64,000 nucleotides of DNA from an uncultured Holdemania sp. (GCA_947037125.1 CAMQTJ010000002.1:1-64000), one strand, 5' to 3'. Positions 30,165 through 39,734 are shown, counted from the first letter of the stretch. The notes: generated from the letters alone by a model not told the origin. Translations and numbers: made by a program.

Positions 30165-31055
30165 ATGAATGAAGTACTAGAACTAATAAATGTATCAATA
30201 ACTAAAAAAAGAATAAATATATTAAATGAGATATCATTAAACATACATAAAAAAGATATTTATATTTTGTTGTCTAATAATGATGGTGCTATAGATACAC
30301 TTGTGAATCTGTTATGTGAAAATGCATCAAATTTTTCAGGAAAAATTAAATTATTCAATAATAGTCAATTTACACAAGAAAAATCACGAATGGCTTATGT
30401 AAATAAAAAATTATTACTAAATAACCTGTCTACTAAACAAAATATAAATTACTTCATAAAGGCATTAGGCATTGTTTCGCTTAATCAGCAACTAGTCGAA
30501 TTATTAGAAATTGATATAAACGAAAAAATTCCAATAAAAAAGTTATCAAATTACAAAATATATAAATTAAATTTTTTTATAGCACTTTTAGGAAATCCTG
30601 ATTTTATAATTTTAGATAATCCATTTTTTGCTTTAGATCATATTGAATGTGATAACTTAATTAAAATCTTCAAAAAAATAGCTATTACTACGACTTTATT
30701 AATCACTAGTAATAATTTTGAACACACAATACAAGTCGCAACAAAATATGGAATATTATATAAGGGAAAAATGGCAGATGAATTTACACCAGAGCAACTT
30801 TATAACTCTTGTAAAAGAAGCATAAACATTAGAACAACAAATGTTGAGCAAGCTACAGTAGTACTTCATAGTAATGGATATGATTTCGAAGTATTTGAAG
30901 AAGATTTAATTAGAGTTTATGCTGATCTTTATAAATCAGCCGATTTAAATAAACTATTAATAAATAATAATATTGATGTTATGGAAATCTATATAAGTAA
31001 TACCAATACTGAAGAATATATTAGTAATGTTATAGGAGGTACAAGTTTTGATTAA
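30165..31055 (+). CDS. Catalytically degenerate ABC ATPase-like protein
   Basis: A 296-residue protein with the ABC ATPase fold order but with its active motifs lost. The Walker A position reads SNNDGAIDT (about 37-45) with Ile in place of the lysine. The signature is LSNYK instead of LSGGQ. Walker B is IILDNP with Asn in place of the catalytic Glu. The H-loop is TSNN instead of SSHN. The frame is intact over full length and the gene is packed between the response regulator and a TTG-started permease that overlaps it. Loss of all four motifs with an intact frame suggests a retained non-ATPase role rather than decay. Confidence 0.75.
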   Translation: MNEVLELINVSITKKRINILNEISLNIHKKDIYILLSNNDGAIDTLVNLLCENASNFSGKIKLFNNSQFTQEKSRMAYVNKKLLLNNLSTKQNINYFIKALGIVSLNQQLVELLEIDINEKIPIKKLSNYKIYKLNFFIALLGNPDFIILDNPFFALDHIECDNLIKIFKKIAITTTLLITSNNFEHTIQVATKYGILYKGKMADEFTPEQLYNSCKRSINIRTTNVEQATVVLHSNGYDFEVFEEDLIRVYADLYKSADLNKLLINNNIDVMEIYISNTNTEEYISNVIGGTSFD

Positions 31056-31815
31056 AAGTGAACTATATCAAATAACTAAAAGTAAAGTTATTATATTGTG
31101 TTTGTTCCTATCAATATTTTATATGCTAGCATTGGCACTTACATATAATTATGATTATATAGTATTGCCACTAAGACAAGGTATAAAAGTTGATGTCTCA
31201 TTAAATGAATTTACGGAATTTATGTTCAAAGATTATAGCCTACTTATCCCAATAACCTTAATATTCGCATACTATTACACCAAAAATAATTTAAGATTTG
31301 TTGTTTTAGTATCAAAAGGAATTGGTAAAACAAAAATATTTTTCACTCAGTTGTGTACAAGTTACTTGTTAGTATTAATATATCTAGTAATCAATATTTT
31401 AATTGGGTATGTATTTTTTATTTCCATATCAGCTTATAATATAAAATTTGATTATTCATTTTATGATATTATTCCATTTTTAATACTTCAATTTTTATGT
31501 TTTTGTGGTTACTCTACAGTCATTTATATAATTAGTCTGATAGTCAAAGATAATGATATTGTGATAATTGTAATATCGGTTTTAATTCTAGTTTTAAATC
31601 TTTGGATGCCAAAACTTAGTGGAGCATTAGGTATAACATATTCGCTATATAATTATTGGATTATGGGATTATCAAGCTTAATGAGTATTAATCAGATTTA
31701 CTTTGATATAGATAAAATACTGATAACACTAGCAATATATATATTCGGGTTTAATTATTTGGCTTATAAAATATTTATAAAAAAAAGTTTGTTTTTTAAA
31801 GGAAGTAAGGTGTAA
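31048..31815 (+). CDS. ABC-2 type permease of the two-component operon
   Basis: A 255-residue membrane protein with six hydrophobic segments (about residues 15-33, 65-82, 95-120, 130-155, 165-182 and 215-240), resembling lantibiotic-immunity and bacitracin-type permeases. The start is TTG 31048, set by GGAGG 8 bases upstream, inside the end of the preceding gene. The histidine kinase begins 3 bp after its stop. With a degenerate ATPase partner, it may use the intact ATPase at 33476 or act in signalling; that is inference. Confidence 0.75.
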   Translation: MIKSELYQITKSKVIILCLFLSIFYMLALALTYNYDYIVLPLRQGIKVDVSLNEFTEFMFKDYSLLIPITLIFAYYYTKNNLRFVVLVSKGIGKTKIFFTQLCTSYLLVLIYLVINILIGYVFFISISAYNIKFDYSFYDIIPFLILQFLCFCGYSTVIYIISLIVKDNDIVIIVISVLILVLNLWMPKLSGALGITYSLYNYWIMGLSSLMSINQIYFDIDKILITLAIYIFGFNYLAYKIFIKKSLFFKGSKV

Positions 31816-31817
31816 TT

Positions 31818-32708
31818 ATGCAAATTACAATAAGTATAGTTTGTATAATAGTAGCTGCATTTTATATTTATAAGTATTATAATTTACTAAAGCAAATCAA
31901 GATAATAAAAAATAATATTAAATTTATAGAACAAAGAGAAACACAAGTTGAATTAAAAAGCCAAAATACTGAATTAAAAGAATTGATAATCGTTATCAAT
32001 GAATTAACAACGAAGTATAAAAATGATAATATTATGATAAACAATAGTAATAAATTATTTAAAGAAACTATTACAAGTATATCACACGATTTAAGAACCC
32101 CACTTGCTACAGCAAATGGATATATTGGAATGTTGAATAAAGAAACACTCACAAATCAACAACAAGACTATGTAAAAATCACAAATGAACGTATAGAGGC
32201 AGTTAAAATATTACTAGACCAATTATTTGAATTTGCTAGGATTGAGGCAGATGAAATAGAATTGAATATGGAGTATGCTGATCTAAATAGTATAATACGA
32301 GATGTTATTGCGAATTATTATAATGATTTTATAAGTAAAAATTGTATACCAAATTTAAATATAAATGATGAACCTTTTATAGTATGGATCGATAAAGAAG
32401 TTTTAACTAGAGTTATTTCGAATATCATTTATAACTCATTAGTGCATGGTGATGGTCAGTATGCTATTTATACAAGTAAGCAAAATAGTAATTATATAAT
32501 TGAAATAACTAATCATTCTTCTACAATCTTAAAAGAAGATATGGAATACATATTCACCAAATTTTATACTAGTGATAAATCACGAAGTAAAAAAACAACA
32601 GGATTAGGACTTTCTATAGCAGAAAAATTAGTTGCTAAAATGGATGGAGAAATTAAAGCTGAATTGAATGATGAAATGTTTAGTATCAAAATTAAATTTA
32701 AAGTATAA
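31818..32708 (+). CDS. Sensor histidine kinase with a minimal input domain
   Basis: A 296-residue kinase with one N-terminal membrane helix (about residues 2-20) and no extracellular sensor domain. A coiled coil follows, then the phospho-acceptor H-box SHDLRTP (about residue 92) and a HATPase domain (N-box IIYNSLVHG, F-box YIFTKFYTSDKSRSK, G-box TTGLGLSIAEKL). Such kinases usually sense through a partner transporter, here the adjacent permease. The 3' 260 bp are partly duplicated downstream at 32901-33161. Confidence 0.9.
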   Translation: MQITISIVCIIVAAFYIYKYYNLLKQIKIIKNNIKFIEQRETQVELKSQNTELKELIIVINELTTKYKNDNIMINNSNKLFKETITSISHDLRTPLATANGYIGMLNKETLTNQQQDYVKITNERIEAVKILLDQLFEFARIEADEIELNMEYADLNSIIRDVIANYYNDFISKNCIPNLNINDEPFIVWIDKEVLTRVISNIIYNSLVHGDGQYAIYTSKQNSNYIIEITNHSSTILKEDMEYIFTKFYTSDKSRSKKTTGLGLSIAEKLVAKMDGEIKAELNDEMFSIKIKFKV

Positions 32709-32900
32709 GACTATCTTAAATCTTTTAGATAGTTTTTTTTATTCCTTAGACTTTGCTTATGATTTACATAAGATATTCATAAATTTAATTGATAAAATAC
32801 TAAGTGAAATAGAGGTGATAAAATGAGAACTGAAATAATTAATTGTGTAAGTATATGCATTTCAATGTGGGCTCTAGCGATTTGTTTGTGCATTGGTATT
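32446..32900 (+). repeat. 455-bp tandem duplication, unit A
   Basis: Contains the 3' end of the kinase gene, its terminator and the first 27 codons of a small membrane protein gene. The same order recurs at 32901-33355, offset 453-455 bp, with a few per cent differences by eye. Confidence 0.88.
32710..32740 (+). terminator. Terminator of the two-component operon
   Basis: ACTATCT/AGATAGT (32710-32716 with 32727-32733) followed by eight Ts, just after the kinase stop. Its duplicate near 33166-33195 is mutated in the stem. Confidence 0.85.
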
Positions 32901-32954
32901 ATGGTGATGGTCAGTATGCTATTTATACAAGTAAGCAAAATAGTAATCATATAA
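32823..32954 (+). pseudogene. Truncated first copy of the small membrane protein gene
   Basis: ATG 32823, after AGAGGTGATAAA, opens a frame identical for most of its first 26 codons to the gene at 33276 (TEIINCVSICISM, then ALAIC). It then runs out of frame into the duplicated kinase fragment and stops at 32954. The duplication junction at about 32900 cut the gene. Confidence 0.8.
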
Positions 32955-33161
32955 TTAAAATAACTAATAATTCTTCTAAAATCTTACAACAAGATATGGA
33001 ATATATATTTACTAAATTTTATACTAGTTATAAATCACGAAGTAAAAAACAATAGGATTAGGACTTTCTATAGCAGAAAAATTAGTTGCTAAAATGGATG
33101 AAAAAATTAAAGCTGAATGAATGATGAAATGTTTAGTATCAAAATTAAAGTTCAAGTATAA
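32901..33161 (+). pseudogene. Duplicated kinase 3' fragment
   Basis: A copy of the kinase end, from GDGQYAIYTSKQNSN to the stop, with changes such as SYKSRSKKQ followed by a frame break and a premature TGA near 33117. It has no start and cannot make a kinase. Confidence 0.85.
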
Positions 33162-33355
33162 GACTATCTTAAATCTTTTAGATATATTTTTTTACTCCTT
33201 AGACTTTCCTTATGATTTCAATAAGATATTCATAAAATTATTTGATAAAATACTAAGTGAAATAGAGGTGATAAAATGACAACTGAAATAATTAATTGTG
33301 TAAGTATATGCATTTCAATGTTGGCACTAGCGATTTGTTTGTTCATTGGTATTAA
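32901..33355 (+). repeat. 455-bp tandem duplication, unit B
   Basis: Second copy of unit A (32446-32900), beginning ATGGTGATGGTCAG and continuing into the intact small gene at 33276. The kinase part has decayed while the small gene is intact. Confidence 0.88.
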
Positions 33356-33464
33356 TGCAATTTTTACAGATGGTATAAAGGGATTATTAAAGAGTAAAAT
33401 TTATATTATCTCTTTATTTGGAATCTATGCATTAACGTTTTTAGTATTTTTATGTACACAATAA
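33276..33464 (+). CDS. Small two-helix membrane protein, unknown
   Basis: A 62-residue protein with two membrane helices (about residues 8-30 and 42-60) and a short basic loop (GLLKSKIY). AGAGGTGATAAA sets the ATG. It precedes the intact ABC transporter by 11 bp and is probably co-transcribed with it. No family recognised; a role with the transporter is inferred from position alone. Confidence 0.65.
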   Translation: MTTEIINCVSICISMLALAICLFIGINAIFTDGIKGLLKSKIYIISLFGIYALTFLVFLCTQ

Positions 33465-33475
33465 AAGGAGAAAAT

Positions 33476-34171
33476 ATGCTTGAAATAAAAAATGTATCAC
33501 TAAAACACAAAGATAAAGAATTATTAAAAGATATTAGCTTATCACTTCAAGCTGGTAAAATATATGGTTTACTTGGCCCAAATGGAGCTGGGAAAACGAC
33601 ATTATTTAAATCGATTTTAAATATCACTAAGTACACAGGATCAATTACTTGTGATGGTAAAGAAATTGATTTGAAAAATGTAGGTAGTTTGATTGAATAC
33701 CCCGCATTTTATGAAAACTTAACAATAGAAGAAAACTTAAAATTACATGCGCAATATTTAAAAATTGAAAAAGTAGATATATGTAAATCATTAAATCAAG
33801 TAGATTTATGGAAATACAAAGACAAAAAAATTTCGCAACTGTCATTAGGGATGAAACAAAGACTTGGGATAGCAAGAGCATTTCTTAATAATGGTAAATA
33901 TTTATTATTAGATGAACCTACTAACGGACTAGATCCAATAGGTATAAAAGATTTTAGATTGTTATTGAAAAATGAATTAAGTACAAAACACAATATAATT
34001 ATTATATCTAGTCATAACCTAAATGAAATTGTAGCAATTGTAGATGTTTTAATTTTTATCAAAGACGGTAAAATAATTGAGTTTACTGATAACAAATATA
34101 ATGATGAAAAAGAATTAGAGCAACTATATGAAAAACTTATGGGAGACGATAAGGAGAAATATGATGATTGA
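33476..34171 (+). CDS. ABC transporter ATP-binding protein (intact)
   Basis: A 231-residue ABC-2-type ATPase with every motif present: Walker A GPNGAGKTT (about 37-45), signature LSLGMKQRLG, Walker B LLLDEPTNGLDP and H-loop ISSHN. The sequence resembles the bacitracin/lantibiotic-immunity ATPases (BcrA, SpaF type). ATG 33476 follows AAAGGAGAAAAT; the longer frame start lies inside the preceding gene. Its end overlaps the permease start. Confidence 0.9.
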   Translation: MLEIKNVSLKHKDKELLKDISLSLQAGKIYGLLGPNGAGKTTLFKSILNITKYTGSITCDGKEIDLKNVGSLIEYPAFYENLTIEENLKLHAQYLKIEKVDICKSLNQVDLWKYKDKKISQLSLGMKQRLGIARAFLNNGKYLLLDEPTNGLDPIGIKDFRLLLKNELSTKHNIIIISSHNLNEIVAIVDVLIFIKDGKIIEFTDNKYNDEKELEQLYEKLMGDDKEKYDD

Positions 34172-34919
34172 TCTATTAAAAAATGAAATATGTAAATTAA
34201 GAAGGCAAGGATTTTTGTTATTCCTTCTTTTATTAGCTACATTCCCTGTCATACTTGGTGGAGCAAGAACTATAATGGGTGGCAATGAATTTGAATTATC
34301 AAAATTATTTTTCTTTGCAAATAATCAAATTTCTATGTTCTTTCCAGTGACTATATTTATATTAGTAGGTTCATTATTTTATATTGAGTATAAAAATGGA
34401 ACATATATCAATTATATAACATATGGTTATTCTAAAACTAAATTATTCTTATCAAAAATAATTCTTGCGAATTTAATAGGTATTTTACTATCGATACTTA
34501 CAGCTATAATATTTTCATTTTCTATTGTAGTTGCAAATAAAATTGGAGTAAACATCATACATGATGTTTCATGGACTTCATTGATGATTGGTTATTTTAT
34601 AGAAACGATAATCATTATTGTAGTGACTAATAGTATAGGTGCAATAGTAATTAACTTAAGTAGAAGTATGGTTATTACGAGTATTTTAGGTGTTATATAT
34701 GGTTTTGTTTCTGCCCTATTTATTGGTATGGATTTCGGATATTTTGTATCAGGTAGTTTTGCTTATCGTCTTAGCATGTATTTTATAGATGCAACATCGT
34801 ATTATGATAATCCTGAGAAATCTACAATTATAGGGATCATTTGTGTAATTGCTAGTAATATCATATTTTTGATTGTAGGAATGAATATATTTTCTAGAAA
34901 AAAAACAATAGAACGTTAA
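34161..34919 (+). CDS. ABC-2 type permease (partner of the intact ATPase)
   Basis: A 252-residue membrane protein with six hydrophobic segments (about residues 18-35, 57-75, 100-125, 142-165, 172-195 and 225-245) and a basic start (NEICKLRRQGF) typical of LanE/LanG and BcrB-like permeases. AAGGAG lies 4 bases before ATG 34161; ATG 34164 is equally possible. It overlaps the ATPase gene by 11 bp. Export of, or immunity to, a membrane-active peptide is likely from the family. Confidence 0.83.
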   Translation: MMIDLLKNEICKLRRQGFLLFLLLLATFPVILGGARTIMGGNEFELSKLFFFANNQISMFFPVTIFILVGSLFYIEYKNGTYINYITYGYSKTKLFLSKIILANLIGILLSILTAIIFSFSIVVANKIGVNIIHDVSWTSLMIGYFIETIIIIVVTNSIGAIVINLSRSMVITSILGVIYGFVSALFIGMDFGYFVSGSFAYRLSMYFIDATSYYDNPEKSTIIGIICVIASNIIFLIVGMNIFSRKKTIER

Positions 34920-35053
34920 AGTATAAATTTATGATAATATTTAATATAAAAAATACTATCATTATAAATTGCTTCTATTCCAATGTCTATAAAAATAAAA
35001 TAATTTTATATAGCATAAGTATACTAAAAAATATTATAATAAATAATTTAAGT

Positions 35054-35098
35054 AAAAAGACTGTATATGATATTCGATATCAAATCGTACAGTCTTTT
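35054..35098 (+). terminator. Terminator of the ABC transporter operon
   Basis: AAAAAGACTGTA pairs with TACAGTCTTTT (35054-35065 with 35088-35098), with an inner GATAT/ATATC stem. It lies about 135 bp after the permease stop. Confidence 0.75.
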
Positions 35099-35208
35099 AT
35101 CATCAACTATTTAGAAACATATAGTTTATTAAATTCCATAATTTATTAAACATTCAACTCAAACAAAAACTAATTAAACTTAATAGCACTTACAGTAAAA
35201 AAATAGTT

Positions 35209-35547
35209 CTACCTAAAAGCTGCATCAATACCTTTATAAATTGCATCATATGGAAGTTGTCTTCGATATGAAAAATTAACACAACTTTTTTGAGCACGAC
35301 AATAAATAGTATTGGCACAAATTATTTCTACCGCATTCGCACTATCAAAATAAATTGAAATGTAATGCTCACGACATCCAATAGCAACAAATTTATCATC
35401 TAAACGCCAAGTTGGTATTTTGCTCTTAATAGAATACTCATCATTAAGAATAGCCTGAGGGTAATTAATCGATATATAATTAATAATTGGAAATACCATT
35501 TCTTGAGTCTGTTTGTCTATTAGATTTAAAAAGTAATCAATTTTCAT
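35209..35547 (-). CDS. DUF1801 family protein
   Basis: A 112-residue protein of the DUF1801 (YdhG) fold, relatives of which include a frataxin-like iron-chaperone candidate in Bacillus. The family pattern is visible: EYSIKSKIPTWRLDDKFVAIG, HYISIYFDS, and the closing LPYDAIYKGIDAA. Start ATG 35547 follows AAAGGAGCTTTT; a longer frame start 17 codons upstream has no ribosome site. It follows the MFS gene in the same direction. Function unknown. Confidence 0.75.
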   Translation of the reverse strand: MKIDYFLNLIDKQTQEMVFPIINYISINYPQAILNDEYSIKSKIPTWRLDDKFVAIGCREHYISIYFDSANAVEIICANTIYCRAQKSCVNFSYRRQLPYDAIYKGIDAAFR

Positions 35548-35611
35548 AAAAGCTCCTTTTTTATAATTTGATAGTATAACTTTATCACAACAGTTCATTA
35601 AATAAAATTAA

Positions 35612-36850
35612 TTATTCAAATTCTGTATTTAATATTGGAGCAATCTCTTTTTTGTGCTTACCTATGATGAAATAAGTAGCAGATAATGAAATTATTGTAA
35701 AAAATACTGCAACCATTCGATATGGAAAAATTTCAGCCAATATTCCTGCGACTAGTAAGCAACTCATATTAGTGAAACTAATAATTGAACTTACAAAACT
35801 ATTTATTCTAGCACGAGCGCCATCAGGTAAATGCATCTGTAATGCTGATTCTCTAAGTGTTGCACTATTTATACCTAAAAAGCCACAAACAAACTTTGAT
35901 ATAATCATCGCACCATATGGCATAAATAATAATAGACCATCAAGCATGTCATAAACTAAATAGGTTGTTTTAGTAAAATCATACTTACGTTCGTTTGGAA
36001 TTTTAAAAAGATAATGATATATAGCTCCTAGTGTTCTACCTAATGTTTCAGCACTGATTAATAATGAGTACATTACCGTAGTTAATAATGGTGATGTTTG
36101 AAAGTATGTCATTTCCATTAAGTTATTTCCAGAAGCAGCTCCGTTCACAATGGATAGATTAGCATAAAGATAAAGAACACCTTTATCTTTTTTTAGATAG
36201 TTATAGCCTTCTTTTATTTCAAGAAGATAATTAGTCAAAGAGAACTTTTCAGCACTTTTTATGTTAGATTCATCAACTTTTATAAATAATTCCATTATCG
36301 CTGATATTCCAATTAAGATACCAACTACCATAAAAAGATAAGTAATATCAAATTTTGTATAAATTACCGCAGTAAATGGTGTTACTAATATGGCAATGGT
36401 AGGATATATCATAGAAGAAACTGCATAACCTTTTTGAATAAAATCTTTATTAATCAAATTAGGATAAAGTGCTTGATATGCTAAGTAATAAGTAGATCCT
36501 ATAAGACTTGATATGATTCCGAAAATAACATATTGATAATAAATAAATCCATTTTGAGAAATGTTATATGCGAATATCAAATAACAAAGTGCTAAGATTA
36601 AATCAAGTATTACAATCATTTTTTTACGGCTGTGACTATCAATATATGGTGATATTAATAAAGGAATAATAAAAGATGGAACACTTGTTAAAAAGGCATA
36701 TAAACCAGTAAGTGCTGTTGAGTTTGTCGTATCAAATACAATTAAACTCATTGCAATGTTCATGGCTACTCCACCTATACTACTTACTATCGTTCCGACG
36801 GTTATTAATGTGAAATTCCTATCCCATAGCCTATTTTTTGTTTTTTTCAT
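35612..36850 (-). CDS. MFS exporter 2
   Basis: A 412-residue transporter with about 12 membrane helices, beginning FTLITVGTIVSSIGGVAMNIAMSLIVFD, the DHA3-type pattern. The motif A region reads ISPYIDSHSRKKMIV. TAGGAGGATG precedes the ATG. It lies 175 bp downstream of the XRE-TPR regulator gene in the same direction and may be its target. Substrate is unknown. Confidence 0.85.
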   Translation of the reverse strand: MKKTKNRLWDRNFTLITVGTIVSSIGGVAMNIAMSLIVFDTTNSTALTGLYAFLTSVPSFIIPLLISPYIDSHSRKKMIVILDLILALCYLIFAYNISQNGFIYYQYVIFGIISSLIGSTYYLAYQALYPNLINKDFIQKGYAVSSMIYPTIAILVTPFTAVIYTKFDITYLFMVVGILIGISAIMELFIKVDESNIKSAEKFSLTNYLLEIKEGYNYLKKDKGVLYLYANLSIVNGAASGNNLMEMTYFQTSPLLTTVMYSLLISAETLGRTLGAIYHYLFKIPNERKYDFTKTTYLVYDMLDGLLLFMPYGAMIISKFVCGFLGINSATLRESALQMHLPDGARARINSFVSSIISFTNMSCLLVAGILAEIFPYRMVAVFFTIISLSATYFIIGKHKKEIAPILNTEFE

Positions 36851-37024
36851 AAAACATCCTCCTAATAATTAATAATTTAATTATATAATAGGATTCAAGT
36901 GAATAATAGTACGCATATTTGAGAAATATTTATTATTAAAATTAGTTTAAACGCCTTTTTAGTCGGAAACCAGGAAATACTTAAGGAAATAAAAGCAATA
37001 GTATCACTATTATTACAAATAACG

Positions 37025-38239
37025 CTAAACATTTTTAGAGTTTGATAAAAATAGAGCTTCTTTATAGCGCCTCTTGCTGATAAGAGACTCAATATAGAAT
37101 GTTTCGATGAATTGCAAGAAACCATAAGAGTGATTTTTTTTAGTATATATATAAATTTCCTCAACTAAAGAATGATAATCGTTATTATTAAGGTAACTTT
37201 TATTTGATAACATTGCAATCATATCACAAAACTTCAAGTTTATTTCATTATTATCTAATAATGCAGCATATTGTCTAGCTATTATAAGATGATTGTCACC
37301 TTGAATAGTATCGTTTAACTTATAGTATATAATAGATAATTTATGATAAATTGAGTACTTTTCATAATCTGATAACACAGATTCATCTTTTTTTAGACAT
37401 ATAATATAATCAAGTGCCTTGTCATACATTTTTAATTCTAATAATGTAGCACCACAATTATAATAGCTTACCCATAAAGTATCCATATGATGATTTCTAC
37501 ATAAATTTACATTTTTATTATGAGCTTTAAGCATTAATTCAATATTTTGTAATTGGGAATAGCAACTAACTTCCCATAATGAAGATGTATAAATAGCATA
37601 AAAATTTCCTTCTTTAATTCCCTGATTAAGCAATTTTGCACAATATAATAATGCCTGTTGAACCTTGCCTACAAACATATATTTTTCAATGAAAATAATT
37701 GATATATAGCTACAATCAAAACAAACTAATGCATTATTTAATGATTCTATTTGTTCATCAAAATCTTCACTTATACTTGCTTTTGCTAGATAAAAAAAGA
37801 ATTTTTGCATTTGATCAAAATTGTGATGATACTTATCTAATTGATTGAGTTGTTTTTTAGCTCCATCAAAATCGACTGAAATTTCTTCTGTTTTTTCATA
37901 GACTAAAAACAATTCATACCAAACACAAAGACTGCTATTTCGATACAATTCCCCTTTTATGTTAATTGATTCTATAATCTTGCTATTATCAGTAAAGAAT
38001 ATAAGGTTATCAAAATACTGTTCAAATAGCTTGATATCATTTCCGATTTCTTCCTTATTTAAATAATCAATGTTAAGTTGTTTAAATAGTAATTGAATTA
38101 TTTCTTCATTCGGAGAAACTAACCCATTTTCAATTTTGCTTAAATAAGAAACAACACAAATATCTTTGCATAAAGTTTCTTGAGAAAAGTTTTGCAGTAA
38201 TCGATTTTGTTTTATTAAATTTCCAATATTATTTTTCAT
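37025..38239 (-). CDS. XRE-family regulator with TPR-like domain
   Basis: A 404-residue regulator. Residues 1-60 form an XRE helix-turn-helix (IGNLIKQNRLLQNFSQETLC, then SYLSKIENGLVSPNEE). The remaining 340 residues are paired helices with TPR-like spacing (ALVCFDCSYIS, ALLYCAKLLN, KALDYIICLKK, SIIYYKLND). This architecture matches the Rgg/PlcR/Rap-type regulators that bind secreted peptides. It lies between two MFS genes, one downstream in the same direction and one divergent. No peptide gene was recognised. Peptide binding is family knowledge, not shown here. Confidence 0.83.
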   Translation of the reverse strand: MKNNIGNLIKQNRLLQNFSQETLCKDICVVSYLSKIENGLVSPNEEIIQLLFKQLNIDYLNKEEIGNDIKLFEQYFDNLIFFTDNSKIIESINIKGELYRNSSLCVWYELFLVYEKTEEISVDFDGAKKQLNQLDKYHHNFDQMQKFFFYLAKASISEDFDEQIESLNNALVCFDCSYISIIFIEKYMFVGKVQQALLYCAKLLNQGIKEGNFYAIYTSSLWEVSCYSQLQNIELMLKAHNKNVNLCRNHHMDTLWVSYYNCGATLLELKMYDKALDYIICLKKDESVLSDYEKYSIYHKLSIIYYKLNDTIQGDNHLIIARQYAALLDNNEINLKFCDMIAMLSNKSYLNNNDYHSLVEEIYIYTKKNHSYGFLQFIETFYIESLISKRRYKEALFLSNSKNV

Positions 38240-38462
38240 AAGAATACCTCATAGTTAAAATTAATTAATAATAATATCTTAACACAAGTACTAAAATAAT
38301 TAAAACTATTTAAAAGCATCAAATAGGTAGGTTTTTGTAATTATACACTTAGTTATCAAATTATACCACTTACTAGAAATAGTTCACATCAATATTAATT
38401 GCTTGCTAGAATATAAATGTTAATGAATATTTATGTAGTAAAAAAATCTTAAGGAGGATAAT

Positions 38463-39695
38463 ATGAATAACAATCTATTTAACAAAAATTTTACGCTAGT
38501 ATTAATTGGTCAAATCATTTCTTTATTTGGAACAGCAATTTTACGTTTTGCACTTCCATTGTATTTGCTTTTAGAAACAGGATCAGCATCATTGTTTGGT
38601 GGTGTTATGGCATTACAGTTTATACCATATATAATTTTAACACTTATTGGTGGAGTTATTGCCGATCGTTTTAATAAAAAGAATATCATGGTAATACTAG
38701 ATTTTACAATGGCATTAATTTTGATGGCTATAATTTTATTGATTGAAACTGTTGATATTGTACCACTTTTTATGACATCCCTTATTTTAATATCATGTAT
38801 CGGTGGACTTTACCAACCTACTGTACAAGCGTGTATTCCATTGCTTTCATCAAAAGAAAATATGATGAAGTCAGGGGCAATAATTAGTCAGGTTAATGCA
38901 CTTGATGATTTAATTGGACCTATTATTGCAGGTGTATTATTGACTGCATTTGGTATTAAGCCTATATTAGTAATTAGTATGATTTGTTTCGCCCTTTCAA
39001 GTTTGATGGAAATGTTTATTAAAATACCACATGCAAAAAAAGAAAAAAAAGAAAGTGTGTATGCATCTGTTAAAAATGATTTAAAAGAAAGTATTGAGTA
39101 TGTCTGTAACAGTAACCAAAATATAAATAAAATTGGATTTATTATTTTATTATTTAACTTAATAGTATCATCATTAATAATAGTTGGTGTACCTTTGCTT
39201 ATTACTGAAGTACTTGGATTAAGCTTACAAATGCTAGGTTACTCATCAAGTGCAATAGCTTTAGGTGGTTTAATAGGTGGAATATTAACTGGTGTATTTA
39301 GTGATAAACTTAAACTTGAAAAGTGTCACTTGATATTACTTGCTTCTAGTTTAATGATTGTAGTAATGGCATTGCCTTTATTATTAAACCTACCTACAAT
39401 TTTAACTTATTTCATCATAGTTTTATCAAGTATGATTATTATGATAGTTGCTACTATGTTTACAATTCAAATTATTACTTACCTTCAAATCAAAACGCCA
39501 GAACATCTTGTTGGAAAAGTTATAGCACTTATGATGACTTTTGCGATGTTGGGTCAACCAATTGGGCTGGTATTGTATGGCTTTTTGTTTGACATAATGG
39601 CAAGTGATGTTGCATTGATTATCCTTTTAGCAGCTATTGTATCAGTAATTATTTCACTGAAATCTCGAACTTTTTTTAAAGCCTTTAAAGAATAA
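38463..39695 (+). CDS. MFS exporter 3
   Basis: A 410-residue transporter with 12 helices, starting FTLVLIGQIISLFGTAILRFALPLYL, with motif A between helices 2 and 3 (GGVIADRFNKKNIMV). It resembles macrolide/enterobactin-type DHA3 exporters. AAGGAGGATAAT precedes the ATG. It is divergent from the XRE-TPR regulator across about 220 bp. Paralogous to the MFS proteins at 24252 and 35612. Confidence 0.86.
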   Translation: MNNNLFNKNFTLVLIGQIISLFGTAILRFALPLYLLLETGSASLFGGVMALQFIPYIILTLIGGVIADRFNKKNIMVILDFTMALILMAIILLIETVDIVPLFMTSLILISCIGGLYQPTVQACIPLLSSKENMMKSGAIISQVNALDDLIGPIIAGVLLTAFGIKPILVISMICFALSSLMEMFIKIPHAKKEKKESVYASVKNDLKESIEYVCNSNQNINKIGFIILLFNLIVSSLIIVGVPLLITEVLGLSLQMLGYSSSAIALGGLIGGILTGVFSDKLKLEKCHLILLASSLMIVVMALPLLLNLPTILTYFIIVLSSMIIMIVATMFTIQIITYLQIKTPEHLVGKVIALMMTFAMLGQPIGLVLYGFLFDIMASDVALIILLAAIVSVIISLKSRTFFKAFKE

Positions 39696-39734
39696 AAGAA
39701 TTATAAAGTTAAATAGTAGAAGTTGAAGTTAATT

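Noticed and set aside
34931-35149. A 72-codon plus-strand frame after the ABC permease
   Set aside because: Composition is low-complexity, it has no ribosome site, and it covers a terminator hairpin.
36895-37164. An 89-codon minus-strand frame overlapping the end of the XRE-TPR gene
   Set aside because: It overlaps the regulator in another frame and has no ribosome site or known pattern.
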